The position numbers and the translations under genes were made by a program. A DNA stretch of 15,754 nt, from NCBI GenBank assembly GCA_012519365.1, contig JAAYQH010000288.1, positions 1 through 15,754 of the forward strand, given 5' to 3'. Below the pieces are notes generated by a model. The model searched no databases. It was not told the DNA's origin and saw nothing but the letters and a program-made list of their open reading frames with translations. Origin of the DNA: Planctomycetota bacterium (GTDB lineage Bacteria > Planctomycetota > Phycisphaerae > Sedimentisphaerales > Anaerohalosphaeraceae). Below, one piece after another: positions 1 to 8,192 of this stretch (within the stretch, counting starts at the first letter, position 1; each line of letters starts with the position of its first letter).

Positions 1-1074
1 CCTGGCCTCAATTTCTTTGCGGGCTTCATCCGGTACGGTGTTGTAGGCCGGATACCAATCGTAATCCAGTTTGATCGCCTCGCGTACATTGACCATTTGC
101 ACATCGTGGATATACACGTCCCGCACGGTGCCGCCGCGACCCTGGGTGGACTTAAAGCGGATGCCCGTGCTGGTGCCGAAGCCCCTGAGGTTGTAGGCGC
201 GAACGTTGTAAATGCCGCCGGAGGTTTCACTGCCGAAGGTGATCAGGCCGTGTCCGCGGCGGGCGATACAGTCGCGAATCACCACGTTGAATGTCGGACG
301 ATTGACCCGCAGCCCATCGGCGTCACGACCGGCCTTCAGGCAGAAATTGTCGTCGTTGCAGTCAATATCACAGTTTTGCACGAGGATATTGCTGGACGAG
401 TCAATATCAATGCCGTCGGAGCTGGGGCCGACCTTTTCATCCAGATTGGCCCGGATGGTTAAGCCGTCGGCCACGACGTTGGTACTGTAGCAAATATGAA
501 CCGTCCAGAAGCCCGGCTCCCGCAGCGTCAGCCCTTCAAGGACGATGTTGGAGGCTTCATAAATCAAAATCAGACGCGGCCGCTTGCAGTCATAATCCAC
601 CACCCAGCGCAGACCTTTGGCGTCATAGTCCCGCCGCATCGCCCAGTATTTGTCCCACCACATCGAGCCGGAGCCGTCAATGGTTCCTTTGCCGTAGATT
701 TTCACGTTGGAAACATGGTGGGCGTTAATCAGCGCTGCCGGCCAGTAGGTTTCGATTCCCGCCACACGAGTATAGACATCCGGATAGGCCGATTCGTCCT
801 GAACGCCCTTGATCAGCACCTGTTCATCGATGCGCAAATCCACGCGGTCTTTGAGAAAAATCGAGCCGGTCAGATATGTTCCCGGCGAGAAGACCACCGT
901 TCCGCCGCCGACTTTGGCGCAGGCGTCGATGGTTTTTTGGAGGGCTTCGGTGCAGACGGTTTTGCCGTCGCCTTTGGCGCCATAGTCACTTACATTGAAT
1001 TCGGCTGCTAACGGAACAGCGGACAGAACACTTACACAAAGGACAATTGCCGTGTGCTGAAGCGTCGTTTTCAT
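1..1074 (-). CDS. Secreted glycoside hydrolase family 28 (polygalacturonase-like), 3' end cut by window
   Basis: This is the first 358 residues of an exported GH28 right-handed beta-helix enzyme; the C-terminus lies beyond base 1. Residues 1-24 form a signal peptide ending LAA before EFNVSDYGAKGDGKT, the usual pectin-lyase-fold entry. The GH28 active-site series is visible in order: SDGIDID (D220), NDD (D241, D242), RRGHG (H275) and IRFKS (R306, K308). The family hydrolyses alpha-1,4-galacturonosyl or related bonds by inversion, using three Asp residues. The serine in SDG replaces the more usual Asn/Thr, as in many exo-acting bacterial members, so galacturonan or rhamnogalacturonan are both possible substrates. 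The start at 1074 has a GAGGT ribosome site five bases upstream; an ATG at 1079 meets a stop after one codon. It is divergent from the threonine genes, with no functional link seen. The family call is firm; the substrate is inferred. Confidence 0.9.
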   Translation of the reverse strand, partial: MKTTLQHTAIVLCVSVLSAVPLAAEFNVSDYGAKGDGKTVCTEALQKTIDACAKVGGGTVVFSPGTYLTGSIFLKDRVDLRIDEQVLIKGVQDESAYPDVYTRVAGIETYWPAALINAHHVSNVKIYGKGTIDGSGSMWWDKYWAMRRDYDAKGLRWVVDYDCKRPRLILIYEASNIVLEGLTLREPGFWTVHICYSTNVVADGLTIRANLDEKVGPSSDGIDIDSSSNILVQNCDIDCNDDNFCLKAGRDADGLRVNRPTFNVVIRDCIARRGHGLITFGSETSGGIYNVRAYNLRGFGTSTGIRFKSTQGRGGTVRDVYIHDVQMVNVREAIKLDYDWYPAYNTVPDEARKEIEAR

Positions 1075-1109
1075 TTCATACCTCACGGTTAAAAAATGCG
1101 TCATTTGAT

Positions 1110-1133
1110 CCGGCCGACCCTATCGTTGGCCGG
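1110..1133. repeat. Inverted repeat in divergent intergenic region
   Basis: CCGGCC (1110-1115) and GGCCGG (1128-1133) form a perfect 6-base stem with a 12-base loop, 35 bases upstream of the GH28 start. No T-run follows on either strand, so it does not look like a terminator. It could be an operator or an mRNA leader hairpin for the GH28 gene. The role is inferred. Confidence 0.35.
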
Positions 1134-1142
1134 TGCAGGTAT

Positions 1143-1177
1143 GTTGTACCCGCAAATGCCCCGCAGTACAAGGGGCA
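1143..1177 (-). promoter_or_regulatory. Overlapping inverted repeats with possible GH28 promoter
   Basis: TTGTAC (1144-1149) and GTACAA (1166-1171) are inverted with 16 bases between them. Read on the minus strand, the same bases give TTGTAC, 17 bases, TACAAC, an acceptable but weak sigma70 spacing for the GH28 gene. A second stem, TGCCCC (1157-1162) with GGGGCA (1172-1177), overlaps it. This is consistent with a promoter covered by an operator, but each element is short and could be chance. Confidence 0.25.
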
Positions 1178-1196
1178 AAGGGGTGGTCCAGAGCGA

Positions 1197-1224
1197 TTTA
1201 ACTTTCCGACTAAACGCCTACAAT
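1197..1224 (+). promoter_or_regulatory. Candidate sigma70-like promoter for the threonine pair
   Basis: The -10 hexamer TACAAT at 1219-1224 is a five-of-six match to consensus. The best -35 is a poor TTTAAC at 1197-1202, 16 bases upstream. It would leave a leader of about 85 bases before the homoserine dehydrogenase start. The leader contains a T-run near 1251-1256, but I find no strong hairpin directly before it, so attenuation is not supported. Confidence 0.35.
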
Positions 1225-1317
1225 GGTCAGGCGGGAGACAAACGGTTGGGTTTTTTCTTGACCGGTACCGTCGGCTCACGTACAGTATTTGCCGTAATCG
1301 GCTTAAGGAAAGATCTT

Positions 1318-2640
1318 ATGGATGCAAAAACGGTAAAAGTCGGCCTTGTAGGCTTTGGAACTGTCGGTTCCGGGGTAGTGAAGATCCTTCAGGATAATGG
1401 GCGGGGAATCGCCGAGCGGACGGGCATTCAACTTCAATTGGCTTGTGTGGTGGACAAAGACACCACCACGCCCCGTTCGGTCCGGCTTCCTGAGGGAGTG
1501 CTGACCGACGATATAAATCGGCTGCTAAATGATAAAAGCATTGACATCGCGATTGAATTGGTCGGCGGGACAACCGTAGCCAAGGACATTGTCCTCAAAA
1601 TGCTCGCGGCCGGCAAACACGTGGTGACTGCCAACAAGGCACTGCTGGCCGAGCAGGGCTGCGAGGTGTATCGAGCGGCGTTGAATGCCGGTCGCTGCAT
1701 TGCGTTCGAGGCCAGTTCTTGTGGCGGAATCCCCATTGTCTCGGCGTTGCGGACGGGACTGGCGGCCAATGATATTACCGCCCTTTACGGCATCTTCAAT
1801 GGTACGAGCAATTATATCCTGACCCAAATGACCCAAAGCGGTGCAGCTTTTGACGACGTGCTCAAAGAGGCCCAGCGCAAAGGCTTTGCCGAGGCCGATC
1901 CGACACTCGATATCAACGGCACTGATACTGCGCATAAGCTGGCGATTTTGGGAGGGTTGGCCTTCGGTTGTCGTATCGAGATGAAGGATATTAGTATTGA
2001 AGGAATCCAGAATATCCAGATCGAAGACATTCGAAACGCCAAAGAACTGGGATACGTGCTGAAACTGCTGGCCATCGGTGAAAAAGATTCTGATGGTCGG
2101 ATTTCTCTGCGTGTGCACCCGTCGTTTTTGTCCCACCAAACGCCGTTGGCCGATGTGGACGGGCCGTTTAACGCCGTCAGCGTGTTCGGCAACGCGGTGG
2201 GCAATGTGATGTTTTACGGCCGGGGGGCGGGGATGATGGCCACCGCCAGTGCGGTCGTGGCTGATATTATCGAGATTGCCCTGGGTACCAGCGAACGGCT
2301 GTTTGAGCGGATGCCGATGGTTTCCGAAAGGCACAAAGCCGCTCATTTCAAGAAAATAGACGACATAAAAAGTCGGTTTTATATTCGGATTATGGCCAAA
2401 GACCAGCCCGGCGTGTTTGCCCGTTACGGCCAGATTCTCGGCAAGCACACCATCAGTATTAGCGGCGCAATGCAGCACGAGGGCGCCGGGCCGGAAAATA
2501 CCGTGCCGGTGATTATTACCACCCATCCGACTCGTCAAAAGAATATGGCCGCGGCACTGAAGGAATTGCAGCATCTGGATATTTTACGCGGTACCCCGGT
2601 GTGCATCCGAATTGTCGATATTCCGGAGGATAAGGAATGA
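1318..2640 (+). CDS. hom: Homoserine dehydrogenase with C-terminal ACT domain
   Basis: The enzyme reduces aspartate semialdehyde to homoserine with NAD(P)H, the branch step to threonine and methionine, in the cytosol. The 440 residues match the usual length of the ACT-containing form. The N-terminal Rossmann domain carries GFGTVG (12-17). VTANK places K107 at the conserved catalytic lysine, and EADPTLDINGTDTAHK gives E192, D203 and K207, spaced as in the yeast enzyme (E208, D219, K223). GIFNGTSNYIL is the central signature. A C-terminal ACT domain (about 353-432, starting FYIRIMAKDQPGVFARY) predicts allosteric control, probably by threonine. The frame is open further upstream to an ATG at 1096, but the start at 1318 is preferred: it has AAGGAAAG five bases upstream and begins directly before the dinucleotide-binding strand. 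The stop overlaps the next start by ATGA, so translation is coupled. Confidence 0.95.
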   Translation: MDAKTVKVGLVGFGTVGSGVVKILQDNGRGIAERTGIQLQLACVVDKDTTTPRSVRLPEGVLTDDINRLLNDKSIDIAIELVGGTTVAKDIVLKMLAAGKHVVTANKALLAEQGCEVYRAALNAGRCIAFEASSCGGIPIVSALRTGLAANDITALYGIFNGTSNYILTQMTQSGAAFDDVLKEAQRKGFAEADPTLDINGTDTAHKLAILGGLAFGCRIEMKDISIEGIQNIQIEDIRNAKELGYVLKLLAIGEKDSDGRISLRVHPSFLSHQTPLADVDGPFNAVSVFGNAVGNVMFYGRGAGMMATASAVVADIIEIALGTSERLFERMPMVSERHKAAHFKKIDDIKSRFYIRIMAKDQPGVFARYGQILGKHTISISGAMQHEGAGPENTVPVIITTHPTRQKNMAAALKELQHLDILRGTPVCIRIVDIPEDKE

Positions 2641-3830
2641 GTGCCAAATACGCCATCATTGTGCCGGATGGTGCGGCTGACGCACCGCTGGACTGTTTTG
2701 ACGGTAAAACCGTCCTCGAAGCGGCCGAGACGCCGAATATGGATCGCATCGCCATCGACGGGATGCAGGGGTGCGTGCGAACGGTACCGGCGGGGATGAC
2801 TCCCGGCAGCGATGTGGCTTTGATGAGCCTGCTGGGGTATGACCCTGCCCAATGCTACACCGGACGGGCGCCGATTGAGGCCGTTGCCCAGAACATTCCG
2901 TTGGGGCCGGATGATTGGGTGTTTCGCTGCAATCTGGTCACCTGTGCTGACGGTTTGATGGCCGACCACAGTGCCGGGCATATTTCCACCAAAGAGGCCC
3001 GCGAGATTATCGACGAACTCAAAGCGGTTCTCGAGAGCAAAACGGTTCGGTTCTATCCCGGGGTCAGCTATCGGCATCTGTGTGTGATTAGCGGCATCGA
3101 CTTTTCCAAGGTGACAACCTCTCCGCCGCACGATATTATCGGCGAAAAGGTCGCTAAACATCTGCCGAGGGGCAAACATTCTGATTTTCTCAATGACCTG
3201 ATGGCTCGCTCGCAGCAACTTTTTGAAAATCATCCGATTAATCGTGTTCGTCGCGATTTGGGCGAAAACCCTGTCAGTACCATCTGGCTTTGGGGTCAGG
3301 GACAAAAGGCCCTGCTGGAGCGGTTCAGCAAAAAATACGGCAAGCACGGCGCAGCTATTACCGCGGTCGACTTGGTGCGCGGGCTGGCTCGGCTAATCGG
3401 GTTTGAGCTGATTCCGGTTCAAGGCGCAACCGGCTACGTGGATACCAATTACCCCGGTAAAGGACAGGCGGCGATCGAAGCGCTGGAAAAGTATGATATT
3501 GTGTTTGTGCATATCGAAGCGCCTGACGAAGCCGGCCACAGCGGCAACCCCCAGCAAAAGAAAAAGGCCGTAGAGCTGATCGATCAATTCATTGTCGGGC
3601 CGGTTTATGAAGCCCTGCAGTACTATGAGCAATACCGCATTCTTGTGATGCCGGATCATCCGACGCCGGTAGAGATTCGCTCGCACGTGGACGAGCCGGT
3701 TCCTTTCGCCATGGCCGGCACGGGGGTCAAAGGCTTTTTACACAATCCCTTCTCCGAAAGTCATGCGAATCGCTCCGGTTTTGTCATCAAAAACGGCTCG
3801 GATATGATGGAATTTTTCCTGAAAATCTGA
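2637..3830 (+). CDS. ApgM-family phosphotransferase; probable alternative homoserine kinase
   Basis: A 397-residue member of the alkaline-phosphatase superfamily, related to archaeal-type cofactor-independent phosphoglycerate mutase (ApgM). Two-metal active-site residues are visible: D11 in VPDGAAD, the phosphoryl-accepting S58 in PGSDVALMSLLGYDP, D297 and H301 in PDEAGHSG, D340 and H341 in MPDHPTP, and H350 in SHVDEP. A bacterial branch of this family has been proposed to replace ThrB as homoserine kinase because of its linkage to threonine genes. Here the ATG overlaps the homoserine dehydrogenase stop (ATGA), with GGATAAGGA just upstream, so the two proteins are made together. That context favours homoserine phosphorylation over glycolytic mutase activity. 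Most genome annotations would name it phosphoglycerate mutase; sequence alone does not separate the two roles. Confidence 0.85.
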   Translation: MSAKYAIIVPDGAADAPLDCFDGKTVLEAAETPNMDRIAIDGMQGCVRTVPAGMTPGSDVALMSLLGYDPAQCYTGRAPIEAVAQNIPLGPDDWVFRCNLVTCADGLMADHSAGHISTKEAREIIDELKAVLESKTVRFYPGVSYRHLCVISGIDFSKVTTSPPHDIIGEKVAKHLPRGKHSDFLNDLMARSQQLFENHPINRVRRDLGENPVSTIWLWGQGQKALLERFSKKYGKHGAAITAVDLVRGLARLIGFELIPVQGATGYVDTNYPGKGQAAIEALEKYDIVFVHIEAPDEAGHSGNPQQKKKAVELIDQFIVGPVYEALQYYEQYRILVMPDHPTPVEIRSHVDEPVPFAMAGTGVKGFLHNPFSESHANRSGFVIKNGSDMMEFFLKI

Positions 3831-3854
3831 ATCCGAGGCCGGGGACAAATGTTT

Positions 3855-3883
3855 TTGATTTTTTCGCTTGTTTGTGCTACAAT
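3855..3883 (+). promoter_or_regulatory. Sigma70-like promoter for the S49 pair
   Basis: TTGATT at 3855-3860 and TACAAT at 3878-3883 are separated by exactly 17 bases. This is the best promoter-like match I found in the window. It lies 45 bases upstream of the first S49-like start and just after the ApgM-like gene, implying that the peptidase-like pair is transcribed separately from the threonine pair. Confidence 0.55.
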
Positions 3884-3928
3884 AAGAGGTGTTCAGTGGG
3901 AAAATTCTCACTGCGGCATGGAGAGTCT

Positions 3929-5119
3929 ATGAAAACAAGCGGCGTGGTATTTGCGATAGTCTTGGCGGCGGTGTTCGCGGCCGTTCAGGCCGATACTTTT
4001 ACGCACCGGTCATCCCGGGCTGTCTATCATGGGTTTGCCACCCAAACGGTCTCAGAGGGCGGCCGAACGCTTGTACACACACTTGAGCAGGGTCCCATCG
4101 CGCTGAATCTGGCCGAATTTGATGTGGTGTATGACCCCAAGGGCCGCCAACAAAGTGTGGCGGTGATCCCGATAAAGGAGGCGATCGAGTTTGAGATTCA
4201 GACCAGCGCCTTTGAGCAGGCGATCATCAATGAATCGAATAAAGGGCATCTTTATATCCTGATTGAAATTGATAGCCCCGGCGGACGGATTGATCTGGCT
4301 CAGCGGATGTGCGCGGCCATCATCAACACTCGCAATTGTCCGACAGTGGCGTTTATCAGCGGCCAGTCGGTCGGCGGGGCGTATTCGGCAGCGGCGGCGG
4401 TGGCGCTGGCCTGTAATGCGATTTATATGGTTCCCACCTCCAGTATCGGCGCTGCAACAGCGGTTCTCAATGTCGAAGGGTACGCCTTAGACCTCAAGGA
4501 GGCGCTGGGCGAGACGGTCGGCGAGAAGATTAGCTCGGTTTGGCGCAATTATTTGGCGGCGTTGGCGCAGCAAAACAATCGTCCTTCCCTTTTGGCCAAA
4601 GCCATGGAAGACCGCTCAATCGAGGTGCTGGAGGTGCGGCGGCAAGACCGGACGTTTTTTCTTGAATCGCACGAAATGCTCACCGGCGATCAGGTTGTTC
4701 GAATTCGATGCAAAAAGGACGAATTGCTGACTCTGCCGGCCGCAGATGCCGCAGCCTGCGGGATTGCCGACGGCGTGGTGGAGTCGCGTGAAGCTCTTCG
4801 CCAGCGGCTCGGCTGCCCCACGGCCGAGGTTGTCGTCAATCCTGCGCTGGAGGAGGCCGCCGCTGAACTGGACAAAGTGATCAAACGGTTTGATAGTCTG
4901 AACCAGGCGCTGGATTCAAAGTATAAAGAAATGAGTGCAAAGATCGCAAGTTCGACCTTGAATAAGAATCAGGCGGTAAAAGATCTTCAGTTTCTGATTA
5001 AAAATGCCGAATACCTGTCGCGTCTGAAGAAGGCCTATCCGGACGTGCCGGTTTCCGAAGAGGTGATGGATGAGTTTATAAGTGCTTTGAAAGCTGATTA
5101 TCAGGCCATCCGGCGATAA
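3929..5119 (+). CDS. Exported S49/NfeD-type serine peptidase-like protein, copy 1
   Basis: A 396-residue ClpP/crotonase-fold protein of the SppA/NfeD type. Residues 1-21 are a signal peptide ending VQA, and the mature protein starts DTFTH. An unassigned module (about 22-82) with YHGF and GR motifs precedes the peptidase fold. EIDSPGG (113-119) is the oxyanion-side signature. AYSAAAAVALACNAIY aligns with the SppA/NfeD serine region and places the nucleophile at S153; SSIGAAT follows. K200 in GEKISSVWRNYLAALA falls where the NfeD general-base lysine is expected, so a Ser-Lys dyad is likely. The C-terminus (about 306-395) is helical with coiled-coil character. The start at 3929 has GGAG five bases upstream and begins at the signal peptide; the frame also opens upstream at 3872. 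The likely location is periplasmic or envelope. The target is unknown. Confidence 0.75.
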   Translation: MKTSGVVFAIVLAAVFAAVQADTFTHRSSRAVYHGFATQTVSEGGRTLVHTLEQGPIALNLAEFDVVYDPKGRQQSVAVIPIKEAIEFEIQTSAFEQAIINESNKGHLYILIEIDSPGGRIDLAQRMCAAIINTRNCPTVAFISGQSVGGAYSAAAAVALACNAIYMVPTSSIGAATAVLNVEGYALDLKEALGETVGEKISSVWRNYLAALAQQNNRPSLLAKAMEDRSIEVLEVRRQDRTFFLESHEMLTGDQVVRIRCKKDELLTLPAADAAACGIADGVVESREALRQRLGCPTAEVVVNPALEEAAAELDKVIKRFDSLNQALDSKYKEMSAKIASSTLNKNQAVKDLQFLIKNAEYLSRLKKAYPDVPVSEEVMDEFISALKADYQAIRR

Positions 5120-5186
5120 GGTTAAGTCTGAGAAGTCGCCTGTGGTATAAACGGACAGAAAAATGGCAACTATGGGAGATATGGAT

Positions 5187-6725
5187 ATGAATATTAAAAC
5201 AATTGCCATCGCCCTGGTGCTAAGCTGTATTTGCGCAGCACCGGCCGACACCTTTCGCCACAAGGAAACAGGGGAGGTTTTTTACGGTTTTCGCACCAAC
5301 CGGCGCGCCGGCGGCAAGATTCAGGTGTATCACGCCGAAGAGAAAAAAATGATGACCATCGAGGAGTATCAGTACGACATAACGCTGGACGGCAACGGAC
5401 GGCGCGACACGGTCATTCGTATTCCGATCCGTCAGGCCGAGGCTCTGATCTCCAAGGTTGTGACCGACAATCTGGCCGAAACCATCGTGAATGCCGCCAA
5501 TGCAGGGCCACAGTTTGTTGTGATTGATATTGATTCGCCCGGCGGCCGAGGGGAATACATCCGAACTGTCGCCACGACGATCGAGCAGATAACGTATTGT
5601 CCCATTGTAGCGTTTATTGCTGGCGGGGAGTATGGCGGCGTCTATTCAGCAGCTGCGCTGATTGCGTTGGCCTGCGACGAAATCTACATCGCGCCGAACG
5701 CCTCTATTGGAACGGTCGGCCCTATGACCGGCGCCCTAACGGAGGATCAATTTTCCTCGTTTATCAATCTGTATTGCTCGGATACGCTGGCTGCTTATGC
5801 CGGCTATGCGATGACGCTGGTCAAAGACGAGCGGCTGAGGCTGATTGCGCGTGCGTTGGTGGATAAATCGGTCTCTGTCATTGAGGTCAAAGACATCGAC
5901 AATAAGCTTGCCTATGTGGAACGTCAGAATCGCCAGCCGACCCAAACCATTATTCGCACCCTTGCCGAAGGCGTGGTTGCCTCGTCGTCTGCCGAGCAAG
6001 GCGGGCCTAAGCCTGCCGACATTATGGGACGGGTGCTGCTGCTGCCGGCTGAAGAAGCGGTGCGGATCGGTCTGGTGGACAAAATCGCCTCGTCGATTGA
6101 AGAGATTGCCCGTGAGCGGGGCGTGCCGGATGCCCGCCTTATTCAGATGGGGGAGATTGAGACAACGATCCGTCGTTTTGAGGCCGCCCGCCGAACCCTT
6201 GGGCAGGCCTTGGCCACGATTGAACAGCTTGAGGCGTACGCTGAGAGACTCCAGGACCAGATTGTCCGTGTCGAAGAGCAGATTCGCACCGGCACGGTAA
6301 CCCGCGAGGTCAGCCGCGTTCAGCCGCTTACGCGTCGGCGTCGGATTGATTTTCCACGGCGCTATGACGAATTTTACGGCATTGATTTCGGCGACACCAC
6401 CATCGGCCGCAATATCACCACCCGCACCACACGCCCGCAGCGAGCACGTCGGGGGACAGCCAAGACGGAACGGATTATTGCCGATCAGCCTGCGGCCAGT
6501 CCCGATGTGCTGCGCAACGAGTTGGCGACGGTTCTGCGGAATCTAATTGCCGAGTACCGCCGGACCATTACGTTGGCCCGTCGATGGCCGGGCGCCTTGC
6601 CGGCGGATTTGCCGGTCCAAACCCTTGAGAGTAATATGGCCTCCGCCGCGGCGCTGCTGGATCAGTTGATGCGTTTTCCGGTTTTGCCCACCCAGCAGCC
6701 TGCTGCTGAACCTCCGCGGCGATGA
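5187..6725 (+). CDS. Exported S49/NfeD-type protein, copy 2, lacking the usual lysine
   Basis: A 512-residue paralogue of the preceding gene. Residues 1-20 are a signal peptide ending APA, and the mature protein begins DTFRHK, matching the neighbour. Alternatively the C14 context could be a weak lipobox. The same N-terminal module (FYGF, GGK, YDITLDGNGRRDTV) leads to DIDSPGG (114-120) and VYSAAALIALACDEIY, placing the predicted nucleophile at S154. The position matching K200 of copy 1 is S198 (CSDT), so the standard Ser-Lys dyad appears lost; K213 is the nearest lysine. After the fold come a coiled coil (about 322-367), an Arg-rich linker (about 373-425), a helical pair and a Pro-rich tail. 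The start at 5187 has GGGAG eight bases upstream; earlier in-frame ATGs at 5163-5181 fit the ribosome site less well. It may be a non-proteolytic partner of copy 1. Confidence 0.7.
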   Translation: MNIKTIAIALVLSCICAAPADTFRHKETGEVFYGFRTNRRAGGKIQVYHAEEKKMMTIEEYQYDITLDGNGRRDTVIRIPIRQAEALISKVVTDNLAETIVNAANAGPQFVVIDIDSPGGRGEYIRTVATTIEQITYCPIVAFIAGGEYGGVYSAAALIALACDEIYIAPNASIGTVGPMTGALTEDQFSSFINLYCSDTLAAYAGYAMTLVKDERLRLIARALVDKSVSVIEVKDIDNKLAYVERQNRQPTQTIIRTLAEGVVASSSAEQGGPKPADIMGRVLLLPAEEAVRIGLVDKIASSIEEIARERGVPDARLIQMGEIETTIRRFEAARRTLGQALATIEQLEAYAERLQDQIVRVEEQIRTGTVTREVSRVQPLTRRRRIDFPRRYDEFYGIDFGDTTIGRNITTRTTRPQRARRGTAKTERIIADQPAASPDVLRNELATVLRNLIAEYRRTITLARRWPGALPADLPVQTLESNMASAAALLDQLMRFPVLPTQQPAAEPPRR

Positions 6726-6743
6726 CTGCGCCGGCGGCTGCCG

Positions 6744-8192
6744 TTAAGCCAGACTGGCAATGTTGACATTTCGCGCGGCGGCGGTTTCGTCCAGACGACC
6801 GATCGGCGTCGTAATGGGTGCTTTTTTCAATCGTTCAGGGTCGGTCTCGGCCAGGCGAGCCAGTTCGATCATGGTGTCGATAAAGGCGTCAAGGGTCTCT
6901 TTGCTTTCGCACTCGGTCGGCTCGATCATTAACGCCTCTTTGACGATCAGCGGAAAATACATGGTCGGCGGATGAAAGCCCGCATCGATGAGTCCCTTGG
7001 CCAGATCCAGGGCATGCACGCCGTGTTTGGCCTGGCGCGAGGCACTGAGGACACATTCATGCTTGCAGGTCTGCGGATACGGCACCTCATAATACGGCCG
7101 CAATTTTTCTTTGATGTAGTTGGCGTTGAGTACGGCGTTTTCCGCCACGCGCGGCAATCCCTTGCGTCCGAGCATCAAAATATACACATAGGCCCGCAGA
7201 ACGACCGCGAAGTTACCATAAAACGGTGCGATGTAACCGATTGTTTTGGGGCGATCGTAGTCCAGCGCGAAGGTTCCGTCCTGGCGTTTGATAACGGTTG
7301 AGACGGGCAGATAGTCGGTCAGTTTTTCGACTACGCCGACCGGCCCGGCACCGGGGCCGCCGCCGCCGTGGGGCGTGGCAAAGGTCTTATGCAAGTTCAA
7401 ATGCACGATGTCAAAGCCCAAATCGCCCGGCCGGACTTTGCCGACAATGGCGTTCAGATTCGCCCCGTCGTAGTAGGCCAGACCGTCAACGCTGTGAATT
7501 AAATTGCAGATTTCCTTGACGTGCGGGTTGAACAGCCCCAGCGTGTTGGGACTGGTCAGCATCAGCCCGGCCACGTCGTCGCTGAGCATCTCTTTCAGTG
7601 CGGTCATCGACATCACGCCGGTTTCGTCGCTCGGCACGGTCTTGACAGTATAGCCGGCAATCGCGGCACTGGCCGGATTGGTCCCGTGGGCGCTATCGGG
7701 TACCAAAACAATGCTTTTTTTGTTGCCGCGGTCGCGATGATAGGCCGCCATCATCATAATGCCCGTCAGTTCCCCGTGGGCCCCGGCCATCGGCTGCATC
7801 GTAAAGGCACTCATTCCGCAGATTTCGCGCAGCAGCATGTCCATTTCGTACAGCACCTCCAGCGCTCCTTGTGTAAGCATGCCGCCACCGCTAAGCTGGG
7901 GCAGTAGCGGGTGCAGATGCGCAAAGCCCGGATACGCCGCGATTCGCTCGCACACCTTGGGGTTGTACTTCATCGTGCACGAGCCGAGGGGATAAAAGTT
8001 GGTATCCACGCCGAAATTCCGACGCGACAGTTCCGTAAAATGCCGCACCACATCCAGTTCGCTCAGCTCCGGCAGGGCGGCGTCCTTTTCCCGCAGCAAA
8101 TCCTGCCGCAAATGAACACTCGTAGGCACATCACTGGCCGACACCCGCAGACCCCGACGACCCGGCACACTCTTTTCAAATACCAGCTTCAT
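6744..8192 (-). CDS. gcvPB: Glycine dehydrogenase (decarboxylating) subunit 2, P-protein
   Basis: The PLP-bearing half of the split P-protein of the glycine cleavage system. With subunit 1 it decarboxylates glycine and passes the aminomethyl group to lipoyl-GcvH. At 482 residues it matches split-type subunit 2. Visible signatures are PLGSCTMKYNP near the N-terminus, QPMAGAHGE, and HLNLHKTFATPHGGGGPG with the PLP Schiff-base lysine at K269. The start at 8192 begins MKLVFEKS, with AGGAA eight bases upstream. The frame opens further upstream at 8240 but lacks family similarity there. It is the last gene of the leftward run, 116 bases after gcvPA, and ends 18 bases from the convergent S49-like gene with no convincing terminator between them. 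Confidence 0.96.
   Translation of the reverse strand: MKLVFEKSVPGRRGLRVSASDVPTSVHLRQDLLREKDAALPELSELDVVRHFTELSRRNFGVDTNFYPLGSCTMKYNPKVCERIAAYPGFAHLHPLLPQLSGGGMLTQGALEVLYEMDMLLREICGMSAFTMQPMAGAHGELTGIMMMAAYHRDRGNKKSIVLVPDSAHGTNPASAAIAGYTVKTVPSDETGVMSMTALKEMLSDDVAGLMLTSPNTLGLFNPHVKEICNLIHSVDGLAYYDGANLNAIVGKVRPGDLGFDIVHLNLHKTFATPHGGGGPGAGPVGVVEKLTDYLPVSTVIKRQDGTFALDYDRPKTIGYIAPFYGNFAVVLRAYVYILMLGRKGLPRVAENAVLNANYIKEKLRPYYEVPYPQTCKHECVLSASRQAKHGVHALDLAKGLIDAGFHPPTMYFPLIVKEALMIEPTECESKETLDAFIDTMIELARLAETDPERLKKAPITTPIGRLDETAAARNVNIASLA

Noticed and set aside
1096..1317. N-terminal extension of homoserine dehydrogenase
   Set aside because: The frame is open, but the extra 74 residues have no family similarity, and a good ribosome site marks 1318.
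1525..2574. Long minus-strand open frame opposite homoserine dehydrogenase
   Set aside because: It is a mirror of codon bias in the real gene, with low-complexity His/Gln/Arg-rich content and no recognisable domain.
6726..6743. Bidirectional terminator between the S49-like gene and gcvPB
   Set aside because: The 18-base gap is GC-rich but forms no convincing stem with a T-run on either strand.
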